This document shows positions 25,338 through 33,393 of a stretch of 64,000 bases of DNA, piece after piece. A program made the position numbers and the translations under genes. The DNA comes from Paracoccus shandongensis (GTDB lineage: Bacteria > Pseudomonadota > Alphaproteobacteria > Rhodobacterales > Rhodobacteraceae), in contig NZ_JAFLRK010000001.1 of NCBI RefSeq assembly GCF_017315735.1, forward strand, positions 434,001-498,000, given 5' to 3'. Every line of letters begins with the position of its first letter. Position 1 is the first letter of the stretch. The notes below the pieces were generated by a model. The model saw only the letters and a list, made by a program, of their open reading frames with translations, did no database searches and was not told where the DNA came from.

Positions 25338-26482
25338 CGGATGGTCCCCCTGACCGAAGTTTCATGCGGAAAGCGCGCATGATGCCGCCCCCGGATGATC
25401 AGCGAAAACAGCGCGACCGCGCCCAACTGGTGCGCCAGGGCCAGGCCCAGGGGCGAGGCATGGATCACGTTCATGATCCCCAAGGCCACCTGCACCGCGA
25501 CCGCGACCAGCATGACGGTGAAAGCCCCGCGCGTCACCGGATGGGGCGACCGCCGCGCGCGCAGCCAGACCACCACGGCAAAGACCGCCAGCAGATAGCC
25601 CGTCATGCGGTGGACGAACTGCACCAGGGCCGGGTTCTCGAACAGGTTGCGCCAGCCAAGCGCGGGATCCCAGATCAGGGACGGGATCCATTCGCCGCCC
25701 ATGGTGGGCCAGCCGGTATAGGTGCGGCCCGCGTCGATGCCCGCCACAAGCGCGCCGATCAGGATCTGCACGAAGGCCAGGTGCATCAGCCCGGTAGACA
25801 TGGAAAAGAGCTTCGGCTCTCCTGCGCGGCGGGCGCGCAGCAGGTCGGCCTCGGTCCGGCCCAGCAGCAGCGCGTACCAGACGATCAGGCCCAGGATCAC
25901 GAAGGCAATGCCCAGATGCGTCGCCAGGCGATAGGAGGCGACGCGGGTCATCCCCTCGGCCAGGCCGGAACTGACCATCCACCAGCCGATGGCGCCCTGC
26001 AGCCCGCCAAGCGCGCCAAGGCCCAGCAGGCGCGGGGTCCAGCCCGTGGGGATGCGTTTCGTCGCCAGGAAGAACAGGAAGCCCGCCGCCCAGACAAGGC
26101 CGATCATCCGGCCCAGCAGGCGGTGCGCCCATTCCCACCAGTAGATCTGCTTGAAGCCCGCCAGATCCATGTCGGGGTTGACCTCGACATATTGGGGGAT
26201 CTGCTTGTAAGCCTCGAATTCCGCTTGCCATTCCGCGTCGGACATGGGCGGGACCGTGCCCGTGACGGGCGCCCATTCGGTGATGGACAGGCCCGATCCG
26301 GTCAGGCGCGTAGCCCCGCCAAGCGCGATCATCGCCAGGACCATCACGAACAGTACCATCAGCCAGATGCGGATCGCGCGCCGCGCGCCCCTGGGGGCGG
26401 CGTCGATCATGCCGGTTGTCGCAACGGGGCGGCTGGTGGCTGCCGGGTCAAGGACTTCCTCGAAAACGGGGCGCTTGGCCAT
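25334..26482 (-). CDS. ctaA: Haem A synthase
   Basis: Inner-membrane enzyme of the COX15/CtaA family that oxidises the C8 methyl group of haem O to give haem A for cytochrome c oxidase. The product is 382 residues with about eight hydrophobic segments. Conserved motifs include GGATRLTGSGLSITEW, IYWWEWAHRLLGR, YRLATHLGIAF, FVHRMTGY and LAHQLGAVALF, carrying the haem-binding histidines. The longer form of alphaproteobacterial type 2 CtaA is present. The ribosome site AAGGAG overlaps the stop codon of the small upstream gene. Confidence 0.94.
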   Translation of the reverse strand: MAKRPVFEEVLDPAATSRPVATTGMIDAAPRGARRAIRIWLMVLFVMVLAMIALGGATRLTGSGLSITEWAPVTGTVPPMSDAEWQAEFEAYKQIPQYVEVNPDMDLAGFKQIYWWEWAHRLLGRMIGLVWAAGFLFFLATKRIPTGWTPRLLGLGALGGLQGAIGWWMVSSGLAEGMTRVASYRLATHLGIAFVILGLIVWYALLLGRTEADLLRARRAGEPKLFSMSTGLMHLAFVQILIGALVAGIDAGRTYTGWPTMGGEWIPSLIWDPALGWRNLFENPALVQFVHRMTGYLLAVFAVVVWLRARRSPHPVTRGAFTVMLVAVAVQVALGIMNVIHASPLGLALAHQLGAVALFSLIIRGRHHARFPHETSVRGTIR

Positions 26483-26492
26483 CGCTTGCTCC

Positions 26493-26684
26493 TTATCGAC
26501 GCCTGAACCATGAAATCAGGCGTAAAATGTCTGGCGCTGCGTAGTAACCTATCGCTGCACCGATGAAAACAAACAGCCAAAATCCAGGGATTCCCCCGAA
26601 TATCCCGCCTACTATACCCGTGCCCGAGCCAACGATAGCACCAACCAAGATACCAAGTAAAAATCCAGAAAGGCGTTCTTTCAT
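26493..26684 (-). CDS. Small glycine-rich membrane protein in front of ctaA
   Basis: A 63-residue protein not recognised by family. It has a hydrophobic, glycine-zipper-like stretch (LLGILVGAIVGSGTGIVGGI, then GFWLFVFIGAAIGYYAAP) that could make two membrane helices, and a basic C-terminus RLISWFRRR. A GAGG site precedes the ATG. The stop codon TAA is part of the ctaA ribosome site (TAAGGAG), so translation may be coupled. By hand count 26521-26700 is about 48 percent G+C, far below the neighbours, suggesting recent acquisition or fast divergence. Confidence 0.65.
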   Translation of the reverse strand: MKERLSGFLLGILVGAIVGSGTGIVGGIFGGIPGFWLFVFIGAAIGYYAAPDILRLISWFRRR

Positions 26685-26711
26685 AAATACCTCAGTTAGG
26701 TAAACGCACTA

Positions 26712-27446
26712 TCATAATTGACGCCGGGTCAACTGCCGCAGCATCCCGTGCAGGATGCGCACGTCGCCGCGGGTCAGCGCCAGGCGCGACCACATGTTGC
26801 GCAGGTTCAGCCGCATGGACGCGGCCTTGGTTTCGGGAAAGAAGAAGCCCGCCTCGGTCAGGCGTTCCTCGAAGTGGTCGCCCAGCTTCTCGATCTCCAG
26901 ACGGTCGGCCAGGGCGATGGCCTCGGGGCGGGCGTGGTGCGGGGACGGCTCGGGCGGCAAGACCTCGCGCCCGTATTCATAGCCCATCAGCAGCACCGCC
27001 TGGGCCAGGTTCAGCGACGGGAAATCCGGGTTCACCGGCACCGTCACGATGGCATTGGCGCGGGCCACGTCGTCGTTTTCCAGCCCCGTGCGTTCCGGGC
27101 CGAAGATGATCGCGCAGCGGCCTTCATGCGCCCGCGCCATCTCCATCGCCGTCGCCGGGGTATGCACGGGCTTCGACAGTTCGCGCCCCCGGGCGGTGGT
27201 GGCGAAGGCGAAGTCGATGCCCTCCATCGCTTGGGCGAGGGTCTGATAGATGCGGGCGCGGTCCAGCACCTGCCCCGCCGCGCCGGATGCCATGGCGATG
27301 GCGCGCGGGTTGGGCCAGCCGTCGCGGGGATCGACCAGCCGCATCTCGGTCAGGCCGAAGTTCAGCATGGCGCGGGCGGCGGCGCCGATATTCTCGCCCA
27401 TCTGCGGGCGGACCAGGATGATGACGGGAAGGCGGGTGCTGTGCAT
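26712..27446 (-). CDS. trmJ: tRNA (cytidine/uridine-2'-O-)-methyltransferase TrmJ
   Basis: SPOUT-class methyltransferase modifying position 32 of tRNA. The product is 244 residues. The knotted fold motifs are ILVRPQMGENIGAAARAMLNFG at the start, IIFGPERTGLEN in the middle and PVNPDFPSLNLAQAVLLMGYE at the knot. A helical C-terminal extension follows, as in TrmJ rather than the shorter TrmL. The ATG at 27446 begins directly before the first strand; the divergent thiE-like gene starts 69 bp away. Confidence 0.9.
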   Translation of the reverse strand: MHSTRLPVIILVRPQMGENIGAAARAMLNFGLTEMRLVDPRDGWPNPRAIAMASGAAGQVLDRARIYQTLAQAMEGIDFAFATTARGRELSKPVHTPATAMEMARAHEGRCAIIFGPERTGLENDDVARANAIVTVPVNPDFPSLNLAQAVLLMGYEYGREVLPPEPSPHHARPEAIALADRLEIEKLGDHFEERLTEAGFFFPETKAASMRLNLRNMWSRLALTRGDVRILHGMLRQLTRRQL

Positions 27447-27515
27447 GGGGGGCAGATAGTCCGTCTGGCGGCGGGCGGCAAGCTGCGCTATGGGCGGCAT
27501 AAAGGAGATCCGCCC

Positions 27516-28127
27516 ATGTCCGACGCACCCGACGCCCCGCAGCTTTACCTGATGACGCCCGCCGGTGCCCAGGCATCCACCCTGGGGCCGCAGCTTTCGG
27601 CGGTGATGGACGCCTTTCCGGTCGCCTGCCTGCGCATCCGCGCGGGGGCCGAGGAGGATGAGCTGGGCCGCCTGGCCGATCTGGCGCGCGAAATCGCGCA
27701 TGCCCGCGACGTGGCGGTGGTGATCGACGACCTGGTGGCGCTGGCGCAGCGGCACGGGCTGGACGGGGTGCATCTGACGGATGGCGCGAAGGCGGTGCGC
27801 TATGCCCGCAAGGAACTGGGCGCGGATGCCATCGTGGGCAGCTTCTGCGGATCGTCGCGCCACGACGGCATGAACGCGGGCGAGGCCGGGGCGGATTACG
27901 TCAGCTTCGGCCCGGTGGGCGCATCGGCGCTGTATCGGGGCGAGCCGGTGGACCTGGACCTGTTCCAATGGTGGTCCGAAACCATCGAGGTTCCGGTCGT
28001 GGCCGAAGGCGCCATTACCCGCACGTTGCTGGAACAACTGTCCCCCGTCAGCGACTTCATCGCCATCGGTCCCGAGATCTGGTCGGCCAGCGATCCGGTG
28101 GCGGCGCTGAAGGCGCTGTGGGGCTAA
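27516..28127 (+). CDS. Thiamine-phosphate-synthase-like protein
   Basis: A 203-residue TIM-barrel protein of the ThiE/TenI family. Visible motifs are a core VIDDLVALAQRHGLDGVHLTDGAKAVR, then ADAIVGSFCGSSRHDGMNAGEAGADYVSFGPV and VVAEGAITRTLLEQL. This matches the ThiE pattern, but some canonical pyrophosphate-binding residues are replaced (GSFCGSSRHD for the usual G-x-S-C/T-H), and no other thiamine genes or TPP riboswitch are nearby. It may be a paralogue with another role. A clear AAAGGAG site precedes the ATG at 27516. Confidence 0.75.
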   Translation: MSDAPDAPQLYLMTPAGAQASTLGPQLSAVMDAFPVACLRIRAGAEEDELGRLADLAREIAHARDVAVVIDDLVALAQRHGLDGVHLTDGAKAVRYARKELGADAIVGSFCGSSRHDGMNAGEAGADYVSFGPVGASALYRGEPVDLDLFQWWSETIEVPVVAEGAITRTLLEQLSPVSDFIAIGPEIWSASDPVAALKALWG

Positions 28128-28711
28128 ATGTCGAAGCGTTCGCGCTGGCCTGCGGCGAAACGGCGCAGGATCAGCGGGTAAAGCTGGTGTTCCCGTTCCA
28201 GAACACGGGCGGCCAGGGTTTCCGGCGTGTCGCCAGGCTGGACCGGAACGCGCGCCTGGCCCAGGATCGGGCCTGAATCCAGATCGCTTGTCACCTCGTG
28301 CACGGTGGCCCCGGCTTCAGTGTCCCCCGCTGCAATGGCGCGGGCATGGGTGTGCAGGCCCGGGTATTTGGGCAACAGAGAAGGATGGATGTTGATCATC
28401 CGGCCCTCGAAGCGGTCGATGAAGGCGGGGGTCAGGATGCGCATGAAGCCCGCCAGGCAGAGGATGTCGGGGCGCGCGTCCAGCAGCGGTTCCAGCAGGG
28501 CGGCCTCGAAGGTGGCGCGGTCGCCGGGGTAGGCGCGGTGATCCACGGCGGCGGTGGGCACGCCCAGGGCTGCGGCCTTGGCAAGGCCCGCCGCCGCCGG
28601 GTCGTTCGAGGCGACCAGGACAGGGCGCGCCGGATGGTCGTCCTGCATGTCCTCGACCAGGCGGACCATGTTCGATCCGCCGCCCGAGATCAGGATGGCG
28701 ACGCGCTTCAC
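28124..28711 (-). CDS. purN: Phosphoribosylglycinamide formyltransferase
   Basis: Third step of purine synthesis: formylates GAR with 10-formyltetrahydrofolate. The product is 195 residues with the signature set LISGGGSNM at the N-terminus, [26 protein letters not shown] carrying the catalytic Asn and His, and [15 protein letters not shown] with the catalytic Asp. It overlaps the purM stop by 4 nt and its own stop shares CTAA with the stop of the convergent thiE-like gene. Confidence 0.96.
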   Translation of the reverse strand: MKRVAILISGGGSNMVRLVEDMQDDHPARPVLVASNDPAAAGLAKAAALGVPTAAVDHRAYPGDRATFEAALLEPLLDARPDILCLAGFMRILTPAFIDRFEGRMINIHPSLLPKYPGLHTHARAIAAGDTEAGATVHEVTSDLDSGPILGQARVPVQPGDTPETLAARVLEREHQLYPLILRRFAAGQRERFDI

Positions 28712-29748
28712 GCAAGCGTTCCGCTGTAGCGCACGCCCTGCCCCGCCGTGACGCGGCCCAGGCGGTGGACCGTTTCGCCCTGCGCGGACAGCAGTTCGGT
28801 CAAGGCGTCGGCCCGGTCTGCCGCGACCGACAGGATCATGCCGATGCCGCTGTTGAAGGTCTTGAGCATCTCGGCCCCGTCAATGCCGCCCGCCTCGGCC
28901 AGCCAGCGGAAGACCGGCGGCAGGGTCCAGGCGGTCAGGTCGATGTCCGCGCCAAGGTCTTTCGGCAGGACGCGCGGCAGGTTCTCGGTGATGCCGCCGC
29001 CGGTGATGTGGGCCAGGGCATGAACGCCGCCCGCGCGGATCGCGGCCAGGGCGGGTTTCACATACAGCCGCGTGGGGGTCAGCAGGGCCGCGCCCAGGGG
29101 GCCGTCGCTGAACGGCGAGGCCGCGTCCCAGCCAAGCCCCGCGCGTTCCGCGACCTTGCGGACCAGGGAATAGCCGTTGGAATGCACGCCGTCCGAGGCA
29201 AGGCCCAGCAGCACGTCGCCTTCCACCACGCCCGCAGGCAGCGCCGTGCCGCGCTGCATGGCGCCGACCGCAAAGCCCGCCAGGTCGAAGTCGCCGTCGT
29301 GATACATGCCGGGCATCTCGGCCGTCTCGCCGCCGATCAGGGCGCAGCCGGCGGCCTTGCAGCCGCGCGCGATGCCTTCGACGACGCGGGCGCCCTCATC
29401 CACCGACAGCTTGCCGGTGGCGAAATAATCCAGGAAGAACAGTGGCTCCGCCCCCTGGCACACCAGGTCGTTCACGCACATGGCGACCAGATCCTGGCCG
29501 ATGCCGTCCAGGTGGCCGGTGTCGATGGCGATGCGCAGCTTGGTGCCCACCCCGTCGGTCGCCGCGACCAGGACCGGATCGTCGTATCCCGCCGCGCGGG
29601 GGTCGAACAGCGCGCCAAAGCCGCCAAGCGCGTCCATCACGCCGGGGCGCGCGGTCGCGGCGGCGGCGGGCTTGATGCGTTCCACAAGCGCGTTGCCCGC
29701 GTCGATATCGACGCCCGCGTCGCGATAGCTGATCCCGTTCGTGGTCAT
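28708..29748 (-). CDS. purM: Phosphoribosylformylglycinamidine cyclo-ligase (AIR synthetase)
   Basis: ATP-dependent ring closure of FGAM to AIR in purine synthesis. The product is 346 residues, matching the family. Motifs: [13 protein letters not shown] at the start, [33 protein letters not shown], and [16 protein letters not shown]. The ATG at 29748 gives the standard N-terminus; an in-frame upstream extension is not needed. It is the first gene of a purM-purN unit whose promoter region faces the tRNA gene. Confidence 0.96.
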   Translation of the reverse strand: MTTNGISYRDAGVDIDAGNALVERIKPAAAATARPGVMDALGGFGALFDPRAAGYDDPVLVAATDGVGTKLRIAIDTGHLDGIGQDLVAMCVNDLVCQGAEPLFFLDYFATGKLSVDEGARVVEGIARGCKAAGCALIGGETAEMPGMYHDGDFDLAGFAVGAMQRGTALPAGVVEGDVLLGLASDGVHSNGYSLVRKVAERAGLGWDAASPFSDGPLGAALLTPTRLYVKPALAAIRAGGVHALAHITGGGITENLPRVLPKDLGADIDLTAWTLPPVFRWLAEAGGIDGAEMLKTFNSGIGMILSVAADRADALTELLSAQGETVHRLGRVTAGQGVRYSGTLA

Positions 29749-29859
29749 GGCGGCCCCCGGCTGAATGATGCGCCCCCGATAGCGGATGGTGCCCCCCGGG
29801 GCAACGGTGATCGGCGCTTGACCGGAATGGCCCGCGCGATTAACCCCGGAAGCAAGGTT

Positions 29860-29935
29860 GGGCCTGTAGCTCAATGGTCAGAGCAGGGCGCTCATAACGC
29901 CTTGGTTGGGGGTTCGAGTCCCTCCGGGCCTACCA
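29860..29935 (+). tRNA. tRNA with CAU anticodon, probably tRNA-Ile2
   Basis: A complete 76-nt cloverleaf with encoded CCA: acceptor GGGCCTG against CGGGCCT, D stem GCTC/GAGC, anticodon loop CTCATAA (anticodon CAU at 29893-29895), T loop TTCGAGT. The first acceptor pair is a G-U wobble, so it is not the initiator, which has a C-A mismatch and GGG/CCC anticodon pairs. C4-G69 and C5-G68, known determinants for lysidine formation by TilS in E. coli, are present, favouring tRNA-Ile2 (lysidine-AU) over elongator tRNA-Met; the choice is not certain. Confidence 0.93.
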
Positions 29936-29946
29936 TCCCAACGCGA

Positions 29947-29976
29947 AATGCCCGCCGGGGTGAACCGACGGGCATT
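29947..29976 (+). terminator. Hairpin after the tRNA gene
   Basis: AATGCCCG and CGGGCATT form an 8-bp stem around a 14-nt loop, starting 12 nt after the CCA end. It lacks a long T-run but is the likely transcript end for the tRNA. It lies between the tRNA and the convergent hsp20 gene. Confidence 0.55.
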
Positions 29977-30009
29977 CGGGCTTCACGGAGCGGAAGCCGT
30001 CCGGGTGCC

Positions 30010-30462
30010 TCAGGCGTCCAGTTTTTCCACCTGGGGCGCGGTTTTCGCGATCTCGATCCGGCGGGGCTTCAGGGCCTCGGGGATTTCGCGGACCAGGTCG
30101 ATATGCAGCATCCCGTCGGTGTGGCTGGCGCCATCGACGCGGACATGGTCGGCCAGGGTGAACTTGCGCTCGAAGGCGCGGGTGGCGATGCCGCGGTGCA
30201 GATAGGTGCGGCCGTCGTCTTCCTCGGCCTTGCGGGCGGACACGATCACGGCGCCGTCGCGAACCTCGACATTCAGGTCGTCGGCGGCAAAGCCCGCCAC
30301 GGCGATCGAGATGCGATAGGCATTCTCGCCCGTCTTTTCGATGTTGTAGGGGGGATAGGTCGGCGCGGACACGTCGGCCGACAAGGCGCGGTCCATCACG
30401 TCGGCCAGGCGGTCAAAGCCGACCGAGGCACGATAAAGGGGCGTCAGGTCAAAGTTGCGCAT
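30010..30462 (-). CDS. Small heat-shock protein (Hsp20/IbpA type)
   Basis: ATP-independent chaperone that holds unfolding proteins. The product is 150 residues: an IbpA-like N-terminus MRNFDLTPLYRASVGFDRL, an alpha-crystallin domain (PPYNIEKTGENAYRISIAVAGF to about residue 135, with EDDGRTYLHRGIATRAFERKFTLAD), and a C-terminal tail with the I-x-I-like motif RRIEIAK. The leader shows a ROSE-like hairpin over the ribosome site, which fits heat-induced translation. Confidence 0.94.
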   Translation of the reverse strand: MRNFDLTPLYRASVGFDRLADVMDRALSADVSAPTYPPYNIEKTGENAYRISIAVAGFAADDLNVEVRDGAVIVSARKAEEDDGRTYLHRGIATRAFERKFTLADHVRVDGASHTDGMLHIDLVREIPEALKPRRIEIAKTAPQVEKLDA

Positions 30463-30468
30463 GGGTCA

Positions 30469-30486
30469 CATCCTTCACAAGCGATG
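30469..30486 (-). promoter_or_regulatory. ROSE-like RNA thermometer hairpin of hsp20
   Basis: On the hsp20 mRNA the sequence CAUCGCUUGUGAAGGAUG folds into a short hairpin: CAUC with GAUG, a bulged G, and CUU with AAG around the loop GUG. It closes over the ribosome site AAGGA, eight bases before the ATG. The segment UCGCU opposite the ribosome site with an unpaired G is the hallmark of ROSE thermometers, which precede small heat-shock genes in alphaproteobacteria. Upstream hairpins of a full ROSE element were not modelled. Confidence 0.65.
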
Positions 30487-30606
30487 CAGTGGTCTGCCCC
30501 CCGGTGGCCGGGCGGGCGTCTTGCCGGCGCCAGTCTGGCCGCCGGTATCGTGAATCTAGGATGGGACAGGCGGCCTTCAAGAGGATGCATTCGCATTTTC
30601 GACCGC

Positions 30607-30630
30607 GCCCGCCGCAGGGTTGCGGCGGGC
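30607..30630 (-). terminator. Hairpin after the DUF465 gene
   Basis: A perfect 10-bp stem (GCCCGCCGCA and TGCGGCGGGC) with a 4-nt loop, starting 12 nt past the DUF465 stop codon. No long T-run follows. Confidence 0.55.
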
Positions 30631-30642
30631 GGATTCTGCAGG

Positions 30643-30888
30643 TCAGCCGACGGAATGGGTCGACAGCATCCGGGCGATTTCGTCCTTCAGATGCGCGCGC
30701 TTGCGGCGCAGATCCCTTTCCGCCGCCTCGCTGGTGGGCTGGATCAGCGATTCGGCCTGATGCACGGCGTCGTTGACCTGGTCGTATTCATCAAGAAGCC
30801 GCGCGAAATGCGCGTCCTTCAGTTTCAGGTCGTGAATGCGCGCGGCATCCTGGGGAAATTCCTCGTGAATGGCATGAGGGGCAGCCAT
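30643..30888 (-). CDS. DUF465 (YdcH-like) small helical protein
   Basis: An 81-residue, mostly helical and charged protein with the DUF465 pattern: DLKLKDAHFARLLDEYDQVNDAVHQAE, then a turn, then ERDLRRKRAHLKDEIARML. It probably forms a helical hairpin or short coiled coil. The role of the family is unknown. It has its own downstream hairpin and appears to be a single-gene unit. Confidence 0.88.
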   Translation of the reverse strand: MAAPHAIHEEFPQDAARIHDLKLKDAHFARLLDEYDQVNDAVHQAESLIQPTSEAAERDLRRKRAHLKDEIARMLSTHSVG

Positions 30889-30978
30889 GAAGTCCTCCGA
30901 TCAGCGCGTTCCTTGGTGGCACCCTAGGCGCGCCCGAGGGGGCTTTCAAGACGGATCGGTCCGTCCTAAACCCGGGCC

Positions 30979-31737
30979 ATGGACATCCAGCTTGCGCTTC
31001 CCGACCGTGTTCCCCCCGCCGACCTTGCGGCGGTGGTCCTGCTGTTCGCCGTCTGGTTCGGCATCGGTTGGTTCACCGAACGCCCGCCCGCGGGCAAGCC
31101 CTCGGTTTCGGTGCTGATGATGCGGTTCCGGCGCGAATGGATGATGAACTTCATCACCCGCGACCCGCGCATCTTCGACGGCAACATCCTGGCCAGCCTG
31201 CGCGAAGGCACGTCCTTCTTCGCATCGGCCTGCATGATCGCCACGGGCGGGATCCTGGCGCTGATCGGCAACACCGACCAGTTGCGCGGCCTGGCCGAGG
31301 GACTGGCCCTGGAAGGCGACGGCATCCCGTGGGAGCTGAAGCTGCTGGTGCCGATGTTCTTTGTCGTCAACGCCTTCCTGAAATTCGTCTGGTCGCACCG
31401 GCTGTTCGGCTATTGCGCGATCATGATGGCCGCCGTTCCGAACGACCCCGATGACCCGATGACGCACGAACGGGCCATGCAGGCGGCGGATCTGAACATC
31501 ACCGCCGCGCGCAGCTTCAACGCGGGGCTGCGCAGCGTCTATTTCGCGCTTGGATCGCTGGGCTGGCTGGCGGGGCCGTGGGTCTTGATGACGGGCATCG
31601 CCGTGGTGCTGTTCGTGACTTGGCGGCGCGAATTCGCCTCGACCTCGCGCCAGGTGATCATGCGCAGTCTGCCGCCGCCCCGCTTGCCCGATCCTGCCAG
31701 ACCGCAAGCGTCAGCACCAAGGCTCCCGCACCTGTAA
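30979..31737 (+). CDS. DUF599-family membrane protein
   Basis: A 252-residue inner-membrane protein with about four hydrophobic segments: LAAVVLLFAVWFGIGWF near the start, FFASACMIATGGILALIG, LVPMFFVVNAFLKFVWSHRLF, and GSLGWLAGPWVLMTGIAVVLF. The segments RFRREWM and GYCAIMMAAVPN fit DUF599. Function is unknown. Its last 27 codons or so overlap the end of the convergent MFS gene by 80 bp; the proline-rich C-terminal tail is encoded there. Confidence 0.85.
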   Translation: MDIQLALPDRVPPADLAAVVLLFAVWFGIGWFTERPPAGKPSVSVLMMRFRREWMMNFITRDPRIFDGNILASLREGTSFFASACMIATGGILALIGNTDQLRGLAEGLALEGDGIPWELKLLVPMFFVVNAFLKFVWSHRLFGYCAIMMAAVPNDPDDPMTHERAMQAADLNITAARSFNAGLRSVYFALGSLGWLAGPWVLMTGIAVVLFVTWRREFASTSRQVIMRSLPPPRLPDPARPQASAPRLPHL

Positions 31738-32842
31738 GCGCGATGCCCACCAACCCGCTGGAGGCCCAACCCCATCCCGCCGCCAGCGCCAGCCCGGCCA
31801 GGAACGGCCCAAGCGCGTTGGCCGCGTTGAAGGCCGCATGGTTCATCGCGGCGGCCATGTTCTGCGCGCGCCCCGCGACATCCATCAGCCGGGTCTGCAA
31901 GGGGATCACCAGCCCCGCCCCCGCCGCAAGCAGAAAGGACGACAGCACCATCATCGGCCAGTTGCCGACCGCAAGGGAGGCAAAGCCCTGCGTGGCGGCC
32001 ATCGCGGCCAGGCTGACATAGGCCGCGCGGATCTGGCCCACGCGTTCGGTCAGCCGCCCCGCCGCCCAGGTGCCCAGCGTGCCGCCCACGCCAAAGACGC
32101 CAAGCGCCAGCGGGATCGCATAGGCGGGCGCCTGCGTCGTGGCGATCATCGCCGCCGTCAGGAAGGCATAAACGGCGAAGAACCCGCCGAAACCGATGGC
32201 CCCCACGGCCAGCAGCCACAGCACACGCGGGTTGCGCAGGGCCTGGAGTTCATCCCAGGGCCGCGCGTCGGGATTGCCGCCGACGCGGGGCGCGACCTTC
32301 AGGATCAGCCAGGCCGACAAAAGCGCGATGAAGCCCGGCAGCGCAAAGCCCCACCGCCAGCCGATGCTTTGCCCCAGCCATCCGGCCAGCGGCACGCCGA
32401 CGATATTGGCGACGGTCAGGCCCATGATGACCTGCGCCGCGCCCCGCGCCCGGTGTTCGCGCGGCAGGGCGTCGGCGGCATACAGCATCGCAACCCCCAG
32501 GAACCCGCCATGCGGCAGGCCCGCCAGGAAGCGCATCCCGGTCAGGGCTGCCAGCCCCGGCAGGATCGCGGCGGCGATGTTCATCACGCCATAGAACGCC
32601 ATCAGCGCGGCCAGATACCGCCTGCGCGGCAGCCGCGCCCCCAGGATCGAGGTCAGCGGCGCACCGATCACCACACCCAGGGCATAGGCGCTGATCACAT
32701 GGCCCGCCTGCGGTTCCGTGATGCCCAGATCGCCCGCGAAATAGGGCAGCAGCCCCATGGCCGCGAATTCCGAGGTGCCGATAGCAAAGGCGCCAAGGGC
32801 CAATGCCAGGATGGCATGGCGAAGGGTGCGATTCTCGGTCAT
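31658..32842 (-). CDS. MFS transporter (AraJ/YdhP-like exporter)
   Basis: A 394-residue major facilitator with 12 predicted helices. The first helices read HAILALALGAFAIGTSEFAAMGLLPYFAGDLGI, typical of the DHA1 subgroup that includes AraJ and chloramphenicol exporters. The loop 2-3 motif is LGARLPRRRYLA and motif C appears as GLTVANIVGVPLAGWLGQ. Substrate unknown. The ATG at 32842 precedes the first helix directly. The 3' end overlaps the DUF599 gene by 80 bp in convergent orientation. Confidence 0.88.
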   Translation of the reverse strand: MTENRTLRHAILALALGAFAIGTSEFAAMGLLPYFAGDLGITEPQAGHVISAYALGVVIGAPLTSILGARLPRRRYLAALMAFYGVMNIAAAILPGLAALTGMRFLAGLPHGGFLGVAMLYAADALPREHRARGAAQVIMGLTVANIVGVPLAGWLGQSIGWRWGFALPGFIALLSAWLILKVAPRVGGNPDARPWDELQALRNPRVLWLLAVGAIGFGGFFAVYAFLTAAMIATTQAPAYAIPLALGVFGVGGTLGTWAAGRLTERVGQIRAAYVSLAAMAATQGFASLAVGNWPMMVLSSFLLAAGAGLVIPLQTRLMDVAGRAQNMAAAMNHAAFNAANALGPFLAGLALAAGWGWASSGLVGIALTGAGALVLTLAVWQDRASGAAADCA

Positions 32843-32938
32843 GGCGCGTTCCTGTGGGATGATTGCCCTAACATCCCCTGCAATCCAGGAATGGCAAGAC
32901 GCCCGCGCAGTAAACCCGCCTTGCAGCGGATGCAACCG

Positions 32939-33337
32939 TCAGAGATGGCCGCGCCGCAGCAGGATCCAGACCACCGCTGCCGCAAGAACCAGCAGGCCCA
33001 GGGCGACCGAGGCAGCAAAGCCAAGCGCCCTGCCTTGCCAGCGCGACAGTTCCCCTAAGGGTTGCAGATGGGCGGTCAGGGCCTGATGGGCGCGCGACAG
33101 GCGGGCCAGGTCCAGCTGGCGCGCGATCTTGGGCTGCGCGGACATCTGGTCGGCCTGCGCCAGGGCGGCGGCCTGCTGGCGCAGGCGGCGCGGCAGGGCC
33201 CCGCCCCGGCGGCGCAGCATCACGTGCAGGGGCGGGCGTTCGCCCCGGCGCGCGCCTCCGAAACGGGCGGCGATCAGGCGCGACACCTCGTCTGCCATGT
33301 CGCGGATGTCGTCGGGACCGGATGCGTGGCGTGTCAT
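32939..33337 (-). CDS. Hypothetical protein with one C-terminal membrane helix
   Basis: A 132-residue protein with no recognised domain. The N-terminal two thirds are soluble and rich in Arg, Ala and Gln (RRRGGALPRRLRQQAAALAQA), then residues about 104-126 (GFAASVALGLLVLAAAVVWILL) form a single membrane helix ending in RRGHL. This layout suggests a tail-anchored inner-membrane protein. It is divergent from the hydrolase gene 56 bp away. Codon use matches its neighbours, so I take it as a real gene. Confidence 0.7.
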   Translation of the reverse strand: MTRHASGPDDIRDMADEVSRLIAARFGGARRGERPPLHVMLRRRGGALPRRLRQQAAALAQADQMSAQPKIARQLDLARLSRAHQALTAHLQPLGELSRWQGRALGFAASVALGLLVLAAAVVWILLRRGHL

Positions 33338-33393
33338 GGGCGGCAGTCTAGCCGCACTGGCAGCGCCGCGCCAGACGCTCTAGGATCGCGGGC

